Below the pieces are notes generated by a model. It saw only the letters and a program-made list of their open reading frames with translations. It did no database searches and was not told where the DNA came from. Source: Noviherbaspirillum soli (GTDB lineage Bacteria; Pseudomonadota; Gammaproteobacteria; Burkholderiales; Burkholderiaceae_D). From it: a DNA stretch of 64,000 bases. Shown here one piece after another: positions 18,000 to 27,675 of this stretch. A program made the translations under genes and the position numbers. Where the stretch lies: positions 124,001 to 188,000 of the forward strand of contig NZ_JACYOX010000002.1 in assembly GCF_015352955.1 (NCBI RefSeq), read 5' to 3'. How positions within the stretch are numbered: position 1 is the stretch's first letter; each line of letters starts with the position of its first letter.

Positions 18000-18865
18000 A
18001 GCGCGCGCTGCGCCGGCATGCGGCCGGCCTGTCCCTGCCTGAACTGATGGTGGCGCTGGCCATCGGCATGATGCTGGTGCTGGCTTCCATTTCCCTGTTG
18101 CTGGCCGTGCGCAGTGCCTACCTGCTGCATGACGACCGGGCCCGGCTGGAAGAGAACGGCCGCTTCGCGCTGGAACTGATCAGCCGGGCGGTGCGGCAGG
18201 CCGGCTACCGCGACTGGGGCGCGGCCGGCAGCGGTGCGACGGCGCTGCAGCCCGTCACCGGGCTGGACGCAAGGTCGCTCAGGGATGCCGCAGACGGCAT
18301 AGCCGGTCCGTACGGCAGCACCGTCAATGGCAGCGACGTGCTGGCCTTGCGCTTCGAGGGCAGCGGGGAGGGCAGCGGCGATGGCGCGATCCAGAACTGC
18401 GCCGGCGCGGCCGTCGGCGCCGATGGCGGGCAAGGCGGCTGGAGCATTTTCTACATCGCCAATGACGCCGGCGGCGAACCGGAGCTGCGCTGCAAATACC
18501 GCGGTCCCGGCGGCTGGAAGTCCGACGCGCTGGTGCGCGGCATCGAGGGCTTCCAGGTGCTGTACGGCATGGAGACGCAGGCCGGCGCTGCCCCGGACCG
18601 CTTCGTCAGCGCCACCGCCGTGCAGGCGCAGGCCGGCGCCTGGCAGGCTGTGGGCGCGGTCAGGATCGCATTGCTGGCGCGTGGCACGCAGGCCGACGCG
18701 GGCGGCGCCGGCAGCTACGCGCTCTTCGGTGCGGCCTATGACGGCAGCGCCGATCCCGGCACGGTGATCCAGGTGTCCCGGCTTCCCGCCGCCAGCCGCA
18801 GATTGTTGCGCCGGATCTACGGCGCCACCGTGTACCTGCGCAATCGCGGCCAGGAGGCGCCATGA
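17996..18865 (+). CDS. pilW: Type IV pilus minor pilin PilW-like (cluster 1)
   Basis: A 289-residue prepilin starting with an ATGA overlap with pilV. The signal ends at G11, giving LSLPELMVALAIGMML with Glu at mature position 5. The long globular domain (RAVRQAGYRDWG, then FEGSG and ELRCKYRG) matches PilW/GspJ-type minor pilins by size and by the conserved RxxRQAGY after the helix. It belongs with PilV and PilX in the tip complex. Confidence 0.85.
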   Translation: MKRALRRHAAGLSLPELMVALAIGMMLVLASISLLLAVRSAYLLHDDRARLEENGRFALELISRAVRQAGYRDWGAAGSGATALQPVTGLDARSLRDAADGIAGPYGSTVNGSDVLALRFEGSGEGSGDGAIQNCAGAAVGADGGQGGWSIFYIANDAGGEPELRCKYRGPGGWKSDALVRGIEGFQVLYGMETQAGAAPDRFVSATAVQAQAGAWQAVGAVRIALLARGTQADAGGAGSYALFGAAYDGSADPGTVIQVSRLPAASRRLLRRIYGATVYLRNRGQEAP

Positions 18866-19452
18866 GCCGTGCTGCCGGCAGCGCGCTGCTGATGTGCCTC
18901 CTGGTGATGGTGGTGGCGCTGATGCTGGGCCTGTCTGGCGCCCGCATTGCGCTGCAGGAAGAGCGGGCGGCGCGCAACGACCGAGACCGCAAGACGGCCT
19001 TCCAGGCAGCCGAAGCCGCCTTGCTCGACGCTCAGCGCGATATCGAACAGCCAGCCGGCGCCAGTCCGCGCGCCGCGCTGCTGGCTTCGGCCGCGCCAGC
19101 CTTCCCGGCTGGCTGCGGCACCGGCGCCGCCAATCCGCTACTGGGCTTGTGCGCCGGGCAGGACATCGCGCCGGCCTGGCTTGCCGTCGACTTCCGCGAT
19201 GAGGGCGAAGCCACGATGCGCAGCATTGCGTATGGACGCTTCACCGGCCAGGCCATGCCGGCCGGCGGTGGCGCACTGCCGGCCCGCCGGCCGCGCTACC
19301 TGATCGAAGCCTATCCCGACCGCCGCGCCGGCAGCAGCGCCGACCTGGCCGGCGCCGGCACGCTTTATCGCATCAGCGCCGTCGGTTTCGGCGCCCAGGA
19401 GGATACCCGGGTGCTGCTGCAGGCCTGGTACCGGCGTGCAGGGGGAGGCTGA
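18862..19452 (+). CDS. pilX: Type IV pilus minor pilin PilX-like (cluster 1)
   Basis: A 196-residue protein overlapping pilW by ATGA. A short basic leader (MSRAAG) precedes SALLMCLLVMVVALML, a pilin-like hydrophobic helix without Glu at position 5, as is common for PilX/GspK-type tip pilins. FQAAEAALLDAQRDIE after the helix is the PilX N-terminal signature. The stop lies two bases before the pilY1 ATG. Confidence 0.82.
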   Translation: MSRAAGSALLMCLLVMVVALMLGLSGARIALQEERAARNDRDRKTAFQAAEAALLDAQRDIEQPAGASPRAALLASAAPAFPAGCGTGAANPLLGLCAGQDIAPAWLAVDFRDEGEATMRSIAYGRFTGQAMPAGGGALPARRPRYLIEAYPDRRAGSSADLAGAGTLYRISAVGFGAQEDTRVLLQAWYRRAGGG

Positions 19453-19453
19453 C

Positions 19454-21478
19454 ATGCGATGCGCATTGCCGGTCATCCTGTTGCTGCTGCCCGGACTGGC
19501 GGCAGCCGCGCCCTCGCTCGACCTGGCCAATGCCGCGCAACTGGCACGGGCCGGCGCCTGCGCTGCCAGCGGCATCGATCCGGCCGCGACCGCGCTCTAT
19601 CAGGCGATCGCCCGCGACTCGGGCATGGACGGCAGCCTGAAAAAATATGCGCTGGCGCGTGACCAGGCCGGACGGCCCATGGCCGCCGACGTGCCGGCAT
19701 GGGATGCCGCCGCCCTGCTGGAAGGCCGCGATCCTGCGATGCGCGCGCTCTACACCGGCCAGCGTGACGGTAACCGCTTGCGCACCATTGCCCTTGACTG
19801 GACCATGCTGGACCCGGCCGGCCAGTCGCTGCTGTCAACCGGCGCCGACGGCGTGGCCGACGACGGGGGCGCCAGCCGGGTGGCCTACCTGCGCGGCGAG
19901 CGGGCACTGGAAGCCGGTTCCCGGCAAGGCCCATTCCGGCGCCGCGCGAGCCTCCTGGGCGCGACGGTGGTCGGCGCGCCGCTGTTCGTGGGGGCGCCGC
20001 CGCCGGCAGGCGCCGATCCGCGCTATCCGGCATTCCTGGCAGCGTACGCAAGCCGGCCGGCCGCGGTCTATCTGCAGGCCAACGACGGCATGCTGCACGG
20101 CTTCGACGCGGCCAGCGGCAATGAACTGTTTGCCTACCTGCCGCTGGCGCTGCGGCCGCAATGGCCGCGCTTGCCCACGTCGGCCCACGCCGCCAGTCCG
20201 TATGCCGAAGGCGGCCTGGCCGCCGGCAATGCGCTGGTGCGAGGCGCCTGGAAAACCGTGCTGGCCGGCGGCCTCGGCGGCGGTGCGCAGGGCGTGTTCG
20301 CGCTTGATGTCAGCAATCCGGCGCGCTTTGCCGGCGGCGATGGCGTGCTGTTGGAGTTCACCGACAGCGACGATCCCGATATCGGCAATGTCTTTCAGCC
20401 GCCGGCACTAGCGCGCTTTCGCACCGGCGCCGGGCAATATGGCGACTTCATCGTGGCCGCGTCCGGCTACAACAGCCAACGCGCCGACGGCGATGGGCGT
20501 TCGAATCAGGCCGGGCCGGGCGCGCTGTTCCTGCTTTCGCTCGACAAGGACCCCGTCGCGCCATGGCAGCAGAACCGCAACTACTTCAAGTTCCTGCTGC
20601 CCGCCGGCAGCGCCGCGCTGCCCAATGGCCTGGCGCAGCCGGCACTGATTCCGGACGTCGATGGCATCGTGCGGCTGGCCTATGCGGGCGATTTGCAGGG
20701 CAGGCTGTGGCGGCTCGATTTCAGCGCCGGCCAACCGCCCTGGCCACAGGCCACCGCTTCCGGCCAGCCGCTGTTCGTCGCCGCCGATGCGAGCGGCCGG
20801 CATCAGCCGATCACCAGCGCGCCGCGTGCCCTTTATCGTGGCGACGGCGGCTTGCTGCTGCTGTTCGGCACCGGCCGGTTGCTGGAAGCCGACGATGCGC
20901 GGGACAAGTCGGTGCAGTCGCTTTACGGTGTGGCGGACGCGCAGGCTCCAGCCGCATCGACCCTGACGCGTGCCGACCTGGCCGTGCGCAAGCTGGTTAC
21001 GGACAAGGCAGGAGCCTACCGCCTCGATGGCGGCACCAGCACTGCTGCCGGCTGGCTGCTCGATTTTCCGGTTCCCGGCGAGCGCATGCTTGTCAGCCCC
21101 TTGATCGAAGACGGCGTGGCGACCATCGCCACCATGCTGCCCGGCGCTTCCGCGTGCGGGTCCAGCGCCAGCCTGTATCTGCTGAATGCGCAGAACGGCC
21201 TGTCGCCGCCCGGCATCCCGGCGCCCTGGCTGGCCGTGCCGATGCAGGCGGCACGGACGCTGAACGTCGTCGCCGAACGCCGGCCGGCATTGCCGGGGCA
21301 GGCGGAAGGGGGCGGCAGTGGCACCGGCACAGTGGAAACGCGCCATACGGTCATCGGAGGCAAAGCCGGCGGCCAGCCGGCGCCGTCCATCGTGCGCAGG
21401 TCGCGCGCCGGTCGCCTGGGCTGGCGCGAGGTCGTGGACTGGGAGGCCATGCGCAATGCGGCATCGCAAAGACAATAG
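19454..21478 (+). CDS. pilY1: Short PilY1-like adhesin/tip protein without vWA domain (cluster 1)
   Basis: A 674-residue secreted protein: signal peptide (about 1-19), a short N-terminal region, then the PilY1 C-terminal beta-propeller. Hallmarks include VYLQANDGMLHGFDA (about residues 202-216), WKTVLAGGLGGGAQGVFALDVS and GRLWRLDFS. The N-terminal von Willebrand A domain with a DxSxS site, present in the 1162-residue copy at 55733-59221, is absent. PilY1 sits at the pilus tip, supports assembly and can bind calcium or host surfaces. GGAGG precedes the ATG. Confidence 0.86.
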   Translation: MRCALPVILLLLPGLAAAAPSLDLANAAQLARAGACAASGIDPAATALYQAIARDSGMDGSLKKYALARDQAGRPMAADVPAWDAAALLEGRDPAMRALYTGQRDGNRLRTIALDWTMLDPAGQSLLSTGADGVADDGGASRVAYLRGERALEAGSRQGPFRRRASLLGATVVGAPLFVGAPPPAGADPRYPAFLAAYASRPAAVYLQANDGMLHGFDAASGNELFAYLPLALRPQWPRLPTSAHAASPYAEGGLAAGNALVRGAWKTVLAGGLGGGAQGVFALDVSNPARFAGGDGVLLEFTDSDDPDIGNVFQPPALARFRTGAGQYGDFIVAASGYNSQRADGDGRSNQAGPGALFLLSLDKDPVAPWQQNRNYFKFLLPAGSAALPNGLAQPALIPDVDGIVRLAYAGDLQGRLWRLDFSAGQPPWPQATASGQPLFVAADASGRHQPITSAPRALYRGDGGLLLLFGTGRLLEADDARDKSVQSLYGVADAQAPAASTLTRADLAVRKLVTDKAGAYRLDGGTSTAAGWLLDFPVPGERMLVSPLIEDGVATIATMLPGASACGSSASLYLLNAQNGLSPPGIPAPWLAVPMQAARTLNVVAERRPALPGQAEGGGSGTGTVETRHTVIGGKAGGQPAPSIVRRSRAGRLGWREVVDWEAMRNAASQRQ

Positions 21479-21923
21479 GGCTGACGTTCACGCCCTGCTA
21501 GGCCATACGCTGCTGGAAGTGCTGGTGACGCTGGCGATTTGCGCGGCGCTCGCGGCTGTCGGCGCCGCGAGCTGGCAGAGCCTGGCGCGCAGCCAGCGCC
21601 GGGCCGAGGCCAGGGCGGCATTGCTGATGCTGATGCAGCAGCAGGAGCGCCATTTTTCGCGCCATGGCCGCTACCACGCCTTCGACGCCGCGGCGCCCGG
21701 CTCCTTCAAATTTCACTCTGGCGCCAGCCCGGCCGACAGCGCCTATACCCTCAGCGCCACTGCCTGCGAAGGCGAAAGCCTTGAGCGCTGCGTGAGCGTC
21801 GCCGCCCGTCCGGGCGGCCCCGGCGCGCGCGCCAACCATGCCGACCCCGACTGCGGCGTGCTGCGGCTCGATAGCCGTGGCCGGCGACTGGCCGATGGCA
21901 GGCTGCCCGCCTGCTGGCCATGA
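21456..21923 (+). CDS. PilE-like minor pilin (cluster 1)
   Basis: A 155-residue prepilin that starts inside the last 23 bases of pilY1, with GGAGG nine bases upstream. The leader of 16 residues ends at G16, followed by HTLLEVLVTLAICAALA with Glu at mature position 5. The body has RAALLMLMQQQERHFSRHGRYH, typical of PilE-type minor pilins, and four cysteines toward the end. The first mature residue is His rather than Phe, which is unusual but is shared by the next gene. Confidence 0.8.
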   Translation: MRHRKDNRADVHALLGHTLLEVLVTLAICAALAAVGAASWQSLARSQRRAEARAALLMLMQQQERHFSRHGRYHAFDAAAPGSFKFHSGASPADSAYTLSATACEGESLERCVSVAARPGGPGARANHADPDCGVLRLDSRGRRLADGRLPACWP

Positions 21924-22435
21924 ACCGGCGCGCCGGCCATACGCTGCTGGAGATGCTCTGCGTGCTGGCGGTCGCGGCGCTGTTGCTGGGCATGGCGGCG
22001 CCCGCGCTGCAGGCGCTGCTGCAGCGGCTAAGGCTCACGACCACCGTCAATGATTTCTTCGCCGCCGTGACGCTGACCCGCTCCGAAGCCCTGCGTCGCG
22101 GCGCTCCGGTGGTGCTGCTGGCTACGGGCACTGGCTGGGACAGCGGCTGGATGGTGCTGGTCGACCGCAATGGCAACCTGCGGCCCGATGCGGGCGAGGA
22201 TATCGTCGCCAGCCACGGTCCGCCGCCGGCCGGCATTGCCATCAGCAGCAACTTCAACGACGACCGCCTGCCTTATCTGGCCTATGGCGCCAATGGCCGC
22301 AGCCGCACCAGCGCCGGCGGCACGCAGGCCGGCGCCTGGGACTTCAGCGCCGGCGATCTCCGGCGCAGGATCATTGTCAACCTGCTCGGCCGTCCGCGCG
22401 CCTGCAACCCGGAACGCGACAAGTCGAATTGCTAG
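21920..22435 (+). CDS. fimT: FimT/GspH-like minor pilin (cluster 1)
   Basis: A 171-residue prepilin overlapping the previous gene by ATGA. The leader MNRRAG precedes HTLLEMLCVLAVAALLLG. The TVNDFFAAVTLTRSEALRRGAPV segment (about 42-64) is the GspH/FimT signature, and GWMVLVDRNGNLRPDAGE follows. FimT proteins take part in pilus assembly and, in some species, in DNA uptake. It ends 33 bases before ribD. Confidence 0.85.
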   Translation: MNRRAGHTLLEMLCVLAVAALLLGMAAPALQALLQRLRLTTTVNDFFAAVTLTRSEALRRGAPVVLLATGTGWDSGWMVLVDRNGNLRPDAGEDIVASHGPPPAGIAISSNFNDDRLPYLAYGANGRSRTSAGGTQAGAWDFSAGDLRRRIIVNLLGRPRACNPERDKSNC

Positions 22436-22438
22436 AAT
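22433..22438 (+). promoter_or_regulatory. Candidate -10 box for ribD
   Basis: TAGAAT lies at the end of fimT, 30 bases before the ribD GTG. The same hexamer, usually within CTAGAAT, precedes ffs and tusA in this window. No -35 was recognised, so read-through from the pilin cluster is also possible. Confidence 0.35.
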
Positions 22439-22468
22439 AGCCGCCTCTTCCCTGCAAAACACACCGTC

Positions 22469-23560
22469 GTGCATATCACTTCCGACCTGCAAGCCATGCA
22501 GCTGGCCCTGGACTGGGCTGAAAAAGGCATGTTCATCACTTCCCCGAACCCGCGCGTGGGCTGCGTCATCGTGCGCGACGGCCTGCTGCTGGGCGCCGGC
22601 CATACCCAGGCCGCCGGCGGCCCCCATGCCGAAGTCCAGGCGCTGCGCGACGCCGCCGCCAGAGGCCACGATGTGCGCGGCGCCACCGCCTACGTCACGC
22701 TGGAGCCGTGCAGCCACCACGGCCGCACGCCGCCCTGCGCCGACGCGCTGGTGGCGGCCGGCCTGGCGCGCGTGGTGGCGGCGATGCAGGACCCCAATCC
22801 GCTGGTGGCCGGGCAGGGCATGGCAAAGCTGCGCGCCGCCGGCATCGCCACCGAAAGCGGGCTTCTGGCGCAGCAGGCGCGGGAACTGAACATCGGTTTC
22901 TTTTCGCGGATGGAGCGCGGCAGTCCCTGGGTCCGGATGAAGGCGGCGGCCAGCCTGGACGGCCGTACCGCGCTGCATAACGGCGTGAGCCAGTGGATCA
23001 CCTCGCAACAGGCGCGCGACGACGGCCACTGGTGGCGGGCGCGCGCCTGCGCCGTGCTGACCGGCATCGGCACCGTGCTCGAGGACGATCCGCAGATGAC
23101 GGTGCGCGCCGTCGACACGCCGCGCCAGCCGCAGCGCATCGTGATCGACAGCCGCCTGCAGGTCAGCCCGGACGCCCGCATCCTGGAAGGCGGCGGCACC
23201 TGGATCGTGGCCGCGCAGCCGGATGCCGAAAAACAGGCCCGGCTGCGCGAGCGCGGCGCCGAAGTGCTGCTGCTGCCGAATGCGCGCGGCAAGGTCGACC
23301 TGCCGCAACTGTTGAAGGAACTCGGCCGGCGCCAGATCAACGAGCTGCATGTCGAGGCTGGCTTCAGGCTCAACGGCTCGCTGCTGCGCGAGGGCTGCGT
23401 CGACGAACTGCTGCTGTACCTGGCGCCGACGCTGCTGGGCGATGCGCAGGGCATGTTCGACCTGCCAGCACTGCAGGAACTGGGCGGCCAGCCACGGCTG
23501 GCCTTTCATGAAGTCAAGCAACTCGGCCCGGATTTGCGTATCCTTGCCCGTTTTCCCTGA
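22469..23560 (+). CDS. ribD: Bifunctional diaminohydroxyphosphoribosylaminopyrimidine deaminase / reductase
   Basis: A 363-residue riboflavin enzyme with two domains. The N-terminal zinc deaminase has HAE at residues 53-55 and EPCSHHGRTPPC with C81 and C90. The C-terminal NADPH reductase (about 148-363) has VRMKAAASLDGRTA and a final GNAD-like core. It performs the second and third steps of riboflavin synthesis. The start is GTG; an in-frame ATG 27 bases later is possible, and neither has a strong ribosome-binding site. Confidence 0.95.
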   Translation: MHITSDLQAMQLALDWAEKGMFITSPNPRVGCVIVRDGLLLGAGHTQAAGGPHAEVQALRDAAARGHDVRGATAYVTLEPCSHHGRTPPCADALVAAGLARVVAAMQDPNPLVAGQGMAKLRAAGIATESGLLAQQARELNIGFFSRMERGSPWVRMKAAASLDGRTALHNGVSQWITSQQARDDGHWWRARACAVLTGIGTVLEDDPQMTVRAVDTPRQPQRIVIDSRLQVSPDARILEGGGTWIVAAQPDAEKQARLRERGAEVLLLPNARGKVDLPQLLKELGRRQINELHVEAGFRLNGSLLREGCVDELLLYLAPTLLGDAQGMFDLPALQELGGQPRLAFHEVKQLGPDLRILARFP

Positions 23561-23573
23561 ACTGAATCTGCTT

Positions 23574-24194
23574 ATGTTTACCGGAATCGTCGCTGCCGTC
23601 GGCAGCATACAGACCCTGACGCCCCTGGGCAGCGCCGCCGATGCCGGCGTGCGCCTGACGATCGCTGCCGGCGGCCTGCCGCTGGCCGACGTCGCCATCG
23701 GCGATTCGATCGCCATCAACGGCGCCTGCATGACCGTGGTCGCCAAGACCGACAGCCAGTTCGACGTCGATGTCTCGCGCGAAAGCCTGAACCGCACCGC
23801 CGGGCTGGACCGGCCAGGCGAAGTCAACCTGGAAAAGGCGCTGACCCTGGCCGACCGCTTGGGCGGCCACCTGGTGTCGGGCCATGTCGACGGCCTGGGC
23901 ACGGTGCGCCGTTTCGATCCGGTGGGCGAGTCCTGGGAACTGGTGGTGGAAGCGCCGCGCGAACTGGGCAAGTACCTGGCCTATAAGGGCTCCATCGTGG
24001 TCAACGGCGTGTCGCTGACCGTGAACCGGGTGGCAGATACCGCCGGCGGCTGCGAATTCTCGATCAACCTGATTCCGCACACGATACAGGTCACCACCCT
24101 GAAGCACCTGCAGGCCGGCAGCAAGGTGAACCTGGAAATCGACCTGATTGCGCGTTATGTCGAGCGGATGCTGAGCGCCAAGGGCGCGGCCTGA
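23574..24194 (+). CDS. ribE: Riboflavin synthase alpha chain
   Basis: A 206-residue enzyme made of two tandem lumazine-binding domains, the first opening MFTGIVAAVGSI and the second around HLVSGHVDGLGTV (about 96-108). It converts two 6,7-dimethyl-8-ribityllumazine molecules to riboflavin. It starts 13 bases after ribD and both genes are likely co-transcribed. No FMN riboswitch was recognised upstream. Confidence 0.96.
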   Translation: MFTGIVAAVGSIQTLTPLGSAADAGVRLTIAAGGLPLADVAIGDSIAINGACMTVVAKTDSQFDVDVSRESLNRTAGLDRPGEVNLEKALTLADRLGGHLVSGHVDGLGTVRRFDPVGESWELVVEAPRELGKYLAYKGSIVVNGVSLTVNRVADTAGGCEFSINLIPHTIQVTTLKHLQAGSKVNLEIDLIARYVERMLSAKGAA

Positions 24195-24281
24195 CCCGCA
24201 TCGGGGCGCGGCGCCCGGCCGTCACGCTCCTGGTGCGGCCTCGTCGCGCTGGCGCTTCCTGTGCGTTTTGCAATGCGCTTC

Positions 24282-24287
24282 TATAAT
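24282..24287 (+). promoter_or_regulatory. Candidate -10 box of the serine acetyltransferase gene
   Basis: TATAAT lies 65 bases upstream of the ATG within a 158-base gap. The untranslated leader contains a seven-base-pair hairpin CCGTCGA/TCGACGG around six bases (about 24310-24329). No clear -35 hexamer was found. Confidence 0.45.
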
Positions 24288-24352
24288 CCGGGGACATTGC
24301 AATCCAAGGCCGTCGAGCTACATCGACGGGCACCAGACCGACAGGACACACT

Positions 24353-25279
24353 ATGGCTGACACCCTTCCCGGCGCTTCCGCCCCGGCACACTGGAACCTC
24401 GACACGGTAGTCGCGCAGCTGCGCGATTCGCGCGAGGTCACGCACAAGATCCGGTACCAGGGCAATATCCGCGAACTGCCTTCCAAAACGGCGCTGGTGG
24501 GCATACTGCAGGGCCTGTGCGCGGCGCTGTTTCCGACGCATTACGGCCGCGCCGGGCTGACCGACGAAAGCATCGACTACTTCGTCGGCGATACCCTCAA
24601 CACCACGCTGTCGCTGCTGTCGGAGCAGGTGCGCCGCGGGCTGGTGTTCGGCACCGATGCCGGCAAGCTCACCGGCGCCCAGCTCACCGAGCGGGCGCAG
24701 CAGATCACCCGTGAATTCGCCAGCCAGTTGCCAGCGATCCGGGCGCTCCTGGTCAGCGACCTGCAGGCTGCCTACCAGGGCGACCCGGCGGCGACCAGCA
24801 TCTCCGAGATCCTGCTGTGCTATCCGGGCACCGTGGCCGTGATCTACTACCGCCTCGCGCACGCGCTGTACCGGCTCGACGCCAAACTGGTGGCGCGCCT
24901 GATTTCCGACATTGCCCATTCCGACACCGGCATCGACATCCATCCGGCGGCGCAGATCGGCGGCAGCTTCTTCATCGACCATGGCACCGGCGTGGTCATT
25001 GGGGAGACCGCGATCATCGGCCAGCATGTGCGCCTGTACCAGGCCGTCACCCTGGGCGCGCGCCGTTTCCCGGCCGATGCCACCGGCGCGCTGATCAAGG
25101 GCAATGCCCGTCATCCCATCGTCGAGGACGACGTGGTGATCTATGCCGGCGCCACCATCCTCGGCCGCATCACCATCGGCCGCGGCTCGACCATCGGCGG
25201 CAATGTCTGGCTGACCCATGACGTGGCGCCGGGCAGCAATGTGTCCCAGGCCGACGCCCGCAGCAATTGCCCGGAATGA
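24353..25279 (+). CDS. epsC: Serine O-acetyltransferase, EpsC type
   Basis: A 308-residue enzyme of cysteine synthesis that acetylates serine. An alpha-helical N-terminal domain (about 1-190) is followed by a left-handed beta-helix of hexapeptide repeats with [19 protein letters not shown] (about 196-214) and [10 protein letters not shown]. EpsC-type enzymes are longer than E. coli CysE (273 residues). The name CysE is often used as well. An AGGACA ribosome-binding site precedes the ATG. Its position between ribE and ribBA looks incidental and no cysK is adjacent. Confidence 0.9.
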   Translation: MADTLPGASAPAHWNLDTVVAQLRDSREVTHKIRYQGNIRELPSKTALVGILQGLCAALFPTHYGRAGLTDESIDYFVGDTLNTTLSLLSEQVRRGLVFGTDAGKLTGAQLTERAQQITREFASQLPAIRALLVSDLQAAYQGDPAATSISEILLCYPGTVAVIYYRLAHALYRLDAKLVARLISDIAHSDTGIDIHPAAQIGGSFFIDHGTGVVIGETAIIGQHVRLYQAVTLGARRFPADATGALIKGNARHPIVEDDVVIYAGATILGRITIGRGSTIGGNVWLTHDVAPGSNVSQADARSNCPE

Positions 25280-25349
25280 TCGGGAGGCAATAAGCGCCGG
25301 GCCGCAAGGCAAATCCATTAAAATAGCGGTCTGTCCCTGGAACTGTCTT

Positions 25350-26465
25350 ATGTCTCTTTCAACTACGCAAGAAATCGTTGCCGAGCTGCGCGCCGGCCGC
25401 ATGGTCATCCTGGTCGACGAGGAAGACCGCGAAAACGAGGGCGACCTGGTGCTCGCCGCCGAGTTCGTCACTCCCGAAGCCATCAACTTCATGGCCAAAT
25501 ACGGCCGCGGCCTGATCTGCCTGACGCTGACCGAGGAGCGCTGCGAGCAGCTCAACCTGGCGATGATGACTTCCCGTAACGGCACGTCCTACGGCACCAA
25601 CTTCACCGTGTCGATCGAAGCCGCCGAGGGCGTAACCACCGGCATTTCCGCGGCCGACCGCGCCACCACCATCAAGACCGCGGTGGCGCGCAACGCCAAG
25701 CCGTCGGACATCGTGCAGCCCGGCCATATCTTTCCGCTGAAGGCGGTCAAGGGCGGCGTGCTGATGCGCGCCGGCCATACCGAAGCCGGCTGTGACTTCG
25801 CCGAACTGGCGGGCCTGACGCCGGCCGCGGTGATCTGCGAGATCATGAAGGACGACGGCAGCATGGCGCGCCTGCCCGACCTGATCGAATTCGGCCGTGA
25901 ACACAATTTGAAGATCGGCACCATCGCCGACCTGATCCATTACCGCAGCCAGCACGAGAGCATCGTCGAACGGGTGGCCGAGCGCACCATGCAGACTGCG
26001 CACGGCACCTTCCGCGCGATCGCCTATCGCGACAAGCCCAGCCGCGGCGCGCACCTGGCGCTGGTGCAGGGCGAGCTGTCGCCGGAACTGGAAAGCCTGG
26101 TGCGGGTACATCAGCCGGTGTCGATCCTCGACCTGCTGGAAAACCAGGTGACCACTCACTCATGGACCATGGCCTCGGCGCTGGAAGCCATCAAGGCCGC
26201 CGAGCGCGGCGTGGTGGTGCTGCTCAACTGCGAGGAATCGGCCGACCAGATGTTTGCCCAGTTCGAGGCGCTGGCCGCGCCGCAGCAGGAGCGGGCCCCA
26301 TCGCGCAGCGCGCGCATGGACCTGCGCACCTACGGCATCGGCGCCCAGATCCTGAAAGACCTGGGCGTGGGCAAGATGACGCTGCTGGCAAGCCCGCGGA
26401 AAATGCCCTCCATGACAGGCTTCAACCTGGAAGTGATGGGCTTTCGGGCCTGCCCGGAAAATTAA
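25350..26465 (+). CDS. ribBA: 3,4-dihydroxy-2-butanone-4-phosphate synthase with degenerate GTP cyclohydrolase II domain
   Basis: A 371-residue fusion. The N-terminal RibB domain (about 1-200) has [12 protein letters not shown] at 23-34 and RAGHTEAG near 140-147, both catalytic signatures, and should make the four-carbon riboflavin precursor. The C-terminal RibA-like domain keeps [12 protein letters not shown] but lacks the three zinc cysteines of active GTP cyclohydrolase II: no CLTGD or RCDC segment is found. A separate ribA is therefore expected elsewhere. The start ATG matches the family; an in-frame upstream extension overlaps epsC and is rejected. Confidence 0.93.
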   Translation: MSLSTTQEIVAELRAGRMVILVDEEDRENEGDLVLAAEFVTPEAINFMAKYGRGLICLTLTEERCEQLNLAMMTSRNGTSYGTNFTVSIEAAEGVTTGISAADRATTIKTAVARNAKPSDIVQPGHIFPLKAVKGGVLMRAGHTEAGCDFAELAGLTPAAVICEIMKDDGSMARLPDLIEFGREHNLKIGTIADLIHYRSQHESIVERVAERTMQTAHGTFRAIAYRDKPSRGAHLALVQGELSPELESLVRVHQPVSILDLLENQVTTHSWTMASALEAIKAAERGVVVLLNCEESADQMFAQFEALAAPQQERAPSRSARMDLRTYGIGAQILKDLGVGKMTLLASPRKMPSMTGFNLEVMGFRACPEN

Positions 26466-26548
26466 ACAGACTACTCGGGAGGTGGCGGGCCTGCAGGCTG
26501 CCGTCTCCGCTGATCAACGAATGACGCTTAGGCGCACGAAGGAAGAAA

Positions 26549-27034
26549 ATGACAGTTGGCATCTATGAAAGCAACCTGGACGGCCAGGGCCTGCGTATCG
26601 GTATCGTCCAGGCCCGTTTCAACGAGGATGTCTGCCATGGCCTGCTCTCCGCCTGCCTGGCCGAACTGAAGCGCCTGGGCGTGGCCGACGAGGACGTGCT
26701 GCATGTCACCGTTCCCGGCGCGCTGGAAATCCCGCTGGCGCTGCAGAAAATGGCGGAAACCCACCAGTTCGACGCGCTGGTCGCGCTCGGCGCGGTGATC
26801 CGCGGCGAGACCTATCACTTCGAACTGGTGTCCAACGAGTCCGGCGCCGGCATCACCCGCGTCGGCCTCGACTACGGCATCCCGATCGCCAATGCGGTAC
26901 TCACCACCGAAAACGACGAGCAGGCGGAAGTGCGCATGGCAGAGAAGGGCGCCGATGCCGGCCGCGTCGCGGTCGAAATGGCCAATCTGGCAATGGCGCT
27001 GGAAGAGCTGGCCGAAGTCAATGAAGAAGAGTGA
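26549..27034 (+). CDS. ribH: 6,7-dimethyl-8-ribityllumazine synthase
   Basis: A 161-residue lumazine synthase that joins the RibBA and RibD products. [37 protein letters not shown] and [17 protein letters not shown] are the canonical active-site segments. The acidic tail is short. It is followed closely by nusB, the usual pair in proteobacteria. Confidence 0.97.
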   Translation: MTVGIYESNLDGQGLRIGIVQARFNEDVCHGLLSACLAELKRLGVADEDVLHVTVPGALEIPLALQKMAETHQFDALVALGAVIRGETYHFELVSNESGAGITRVGLDYGIPIANAVLTTENDEQAEVRMAEKGADAGRVAVEMANLAMALEELAEVNEEE

Positions 27035-27103
27035 TCCGCAAGGACGCTTTTCTGTACCTAGTTAATCCGAACGTATGTCCGCCGAGCGCGGACCAAGGCC
27101 GTT

Positions 27104-27574
27104 ATGAACCAGAAATCCCAGCATGCCAATCCCAGCAAGAACCGCACCCCGCGCCACCGCGCGCGCGAGTTCGCGCTCCAGGGCCTCTACCAGTGGCTGC
27201 TCAACAATGAAGACTCGGGCGTGATCGATGCCCATATCCGCCAGGCGCATGGCTTCGACAAGGCCGACGCCGCCCATTTCGACACTGTGCTGCATGGCGC
27301 CATCCGCGATGTCGCCAAGCTGCGCGCCCAGATCGCGCCGCTGATCGACAGGCCGCTGGACCAGCTCTCGCCGATCGAGCATGCGGCGCTGCTGATCGGC
27401 GCCTATGAGCTGGAACACCACCTGGAGATTCCTTACAAGGTGGTGATCAACGAGGCGGTCGAGCTGACCAAGTCCTTCGGCGGCATCGACGGCCACAAGT
27501 ACGTCAACGGCGTGCTCGACAAGCTGGCCGCCAGGGTGCGCACGGCGGAAACCGGCGCCGCCCGCGGCGCCTGA
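27104..27574 (+). CDS. nusB: Transcription antitermination factor NusB
   Basis: A 156-residue all-helical RNA-binding protein that works with NusE (S10) on boxA of rRNA operons. [15 protein letters not shown] (about 18-32) and [17 protein letters not shown] near residue 110-126 are family signatures. It lies 69 bases after ribH. A GC-rich hairpin after its stop probably ends the unit. Confidence 0.96.
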   Translation: MNQKSQHANPSKNRTPRHRAREFALQGLYQWLLNNEDSGVIDAHIRQAHGFDKADAAHFDTVLHGAIRDVAKLRAQIAPLIDRPLDQLSPIEHAALLIGAYELEHHLEIPYKVVINEAVELTKSFGGIDGHKYVNGVLDKLAARVRTAETGAARGA

Positions 27575-27611
27575 ACGGCGCCCGGCAAGCCGGCAGCAAG
27601 CATCACACTTC

Positions 27612-27641
27612 CGGCCGGAGCCTGCTCCGGCCGCATTTCTT
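27612..27641 (+). terminator. Probable terminator after nusB
   Basis: CGGCCGGAG pairs with CTCCGGCCG around a four-base loop 37 bases after the nusB stop. The following CATTTCTT is only weakly T-rich, so efficiency is uncertain. Confidence 0.6.
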
Positions 27642-27675
27642 CCCATTCCACACCCGACCGTCAGGATTGCTGTTC

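Noticed and set aside
24195..24352. FMN riboswitch for the riboflavin genes
   Set aside because: The gaps before ribD, epsC, ribBA and ribH lack the conserved RFN element segments. Only -10 boxes and a small hairpin were found.
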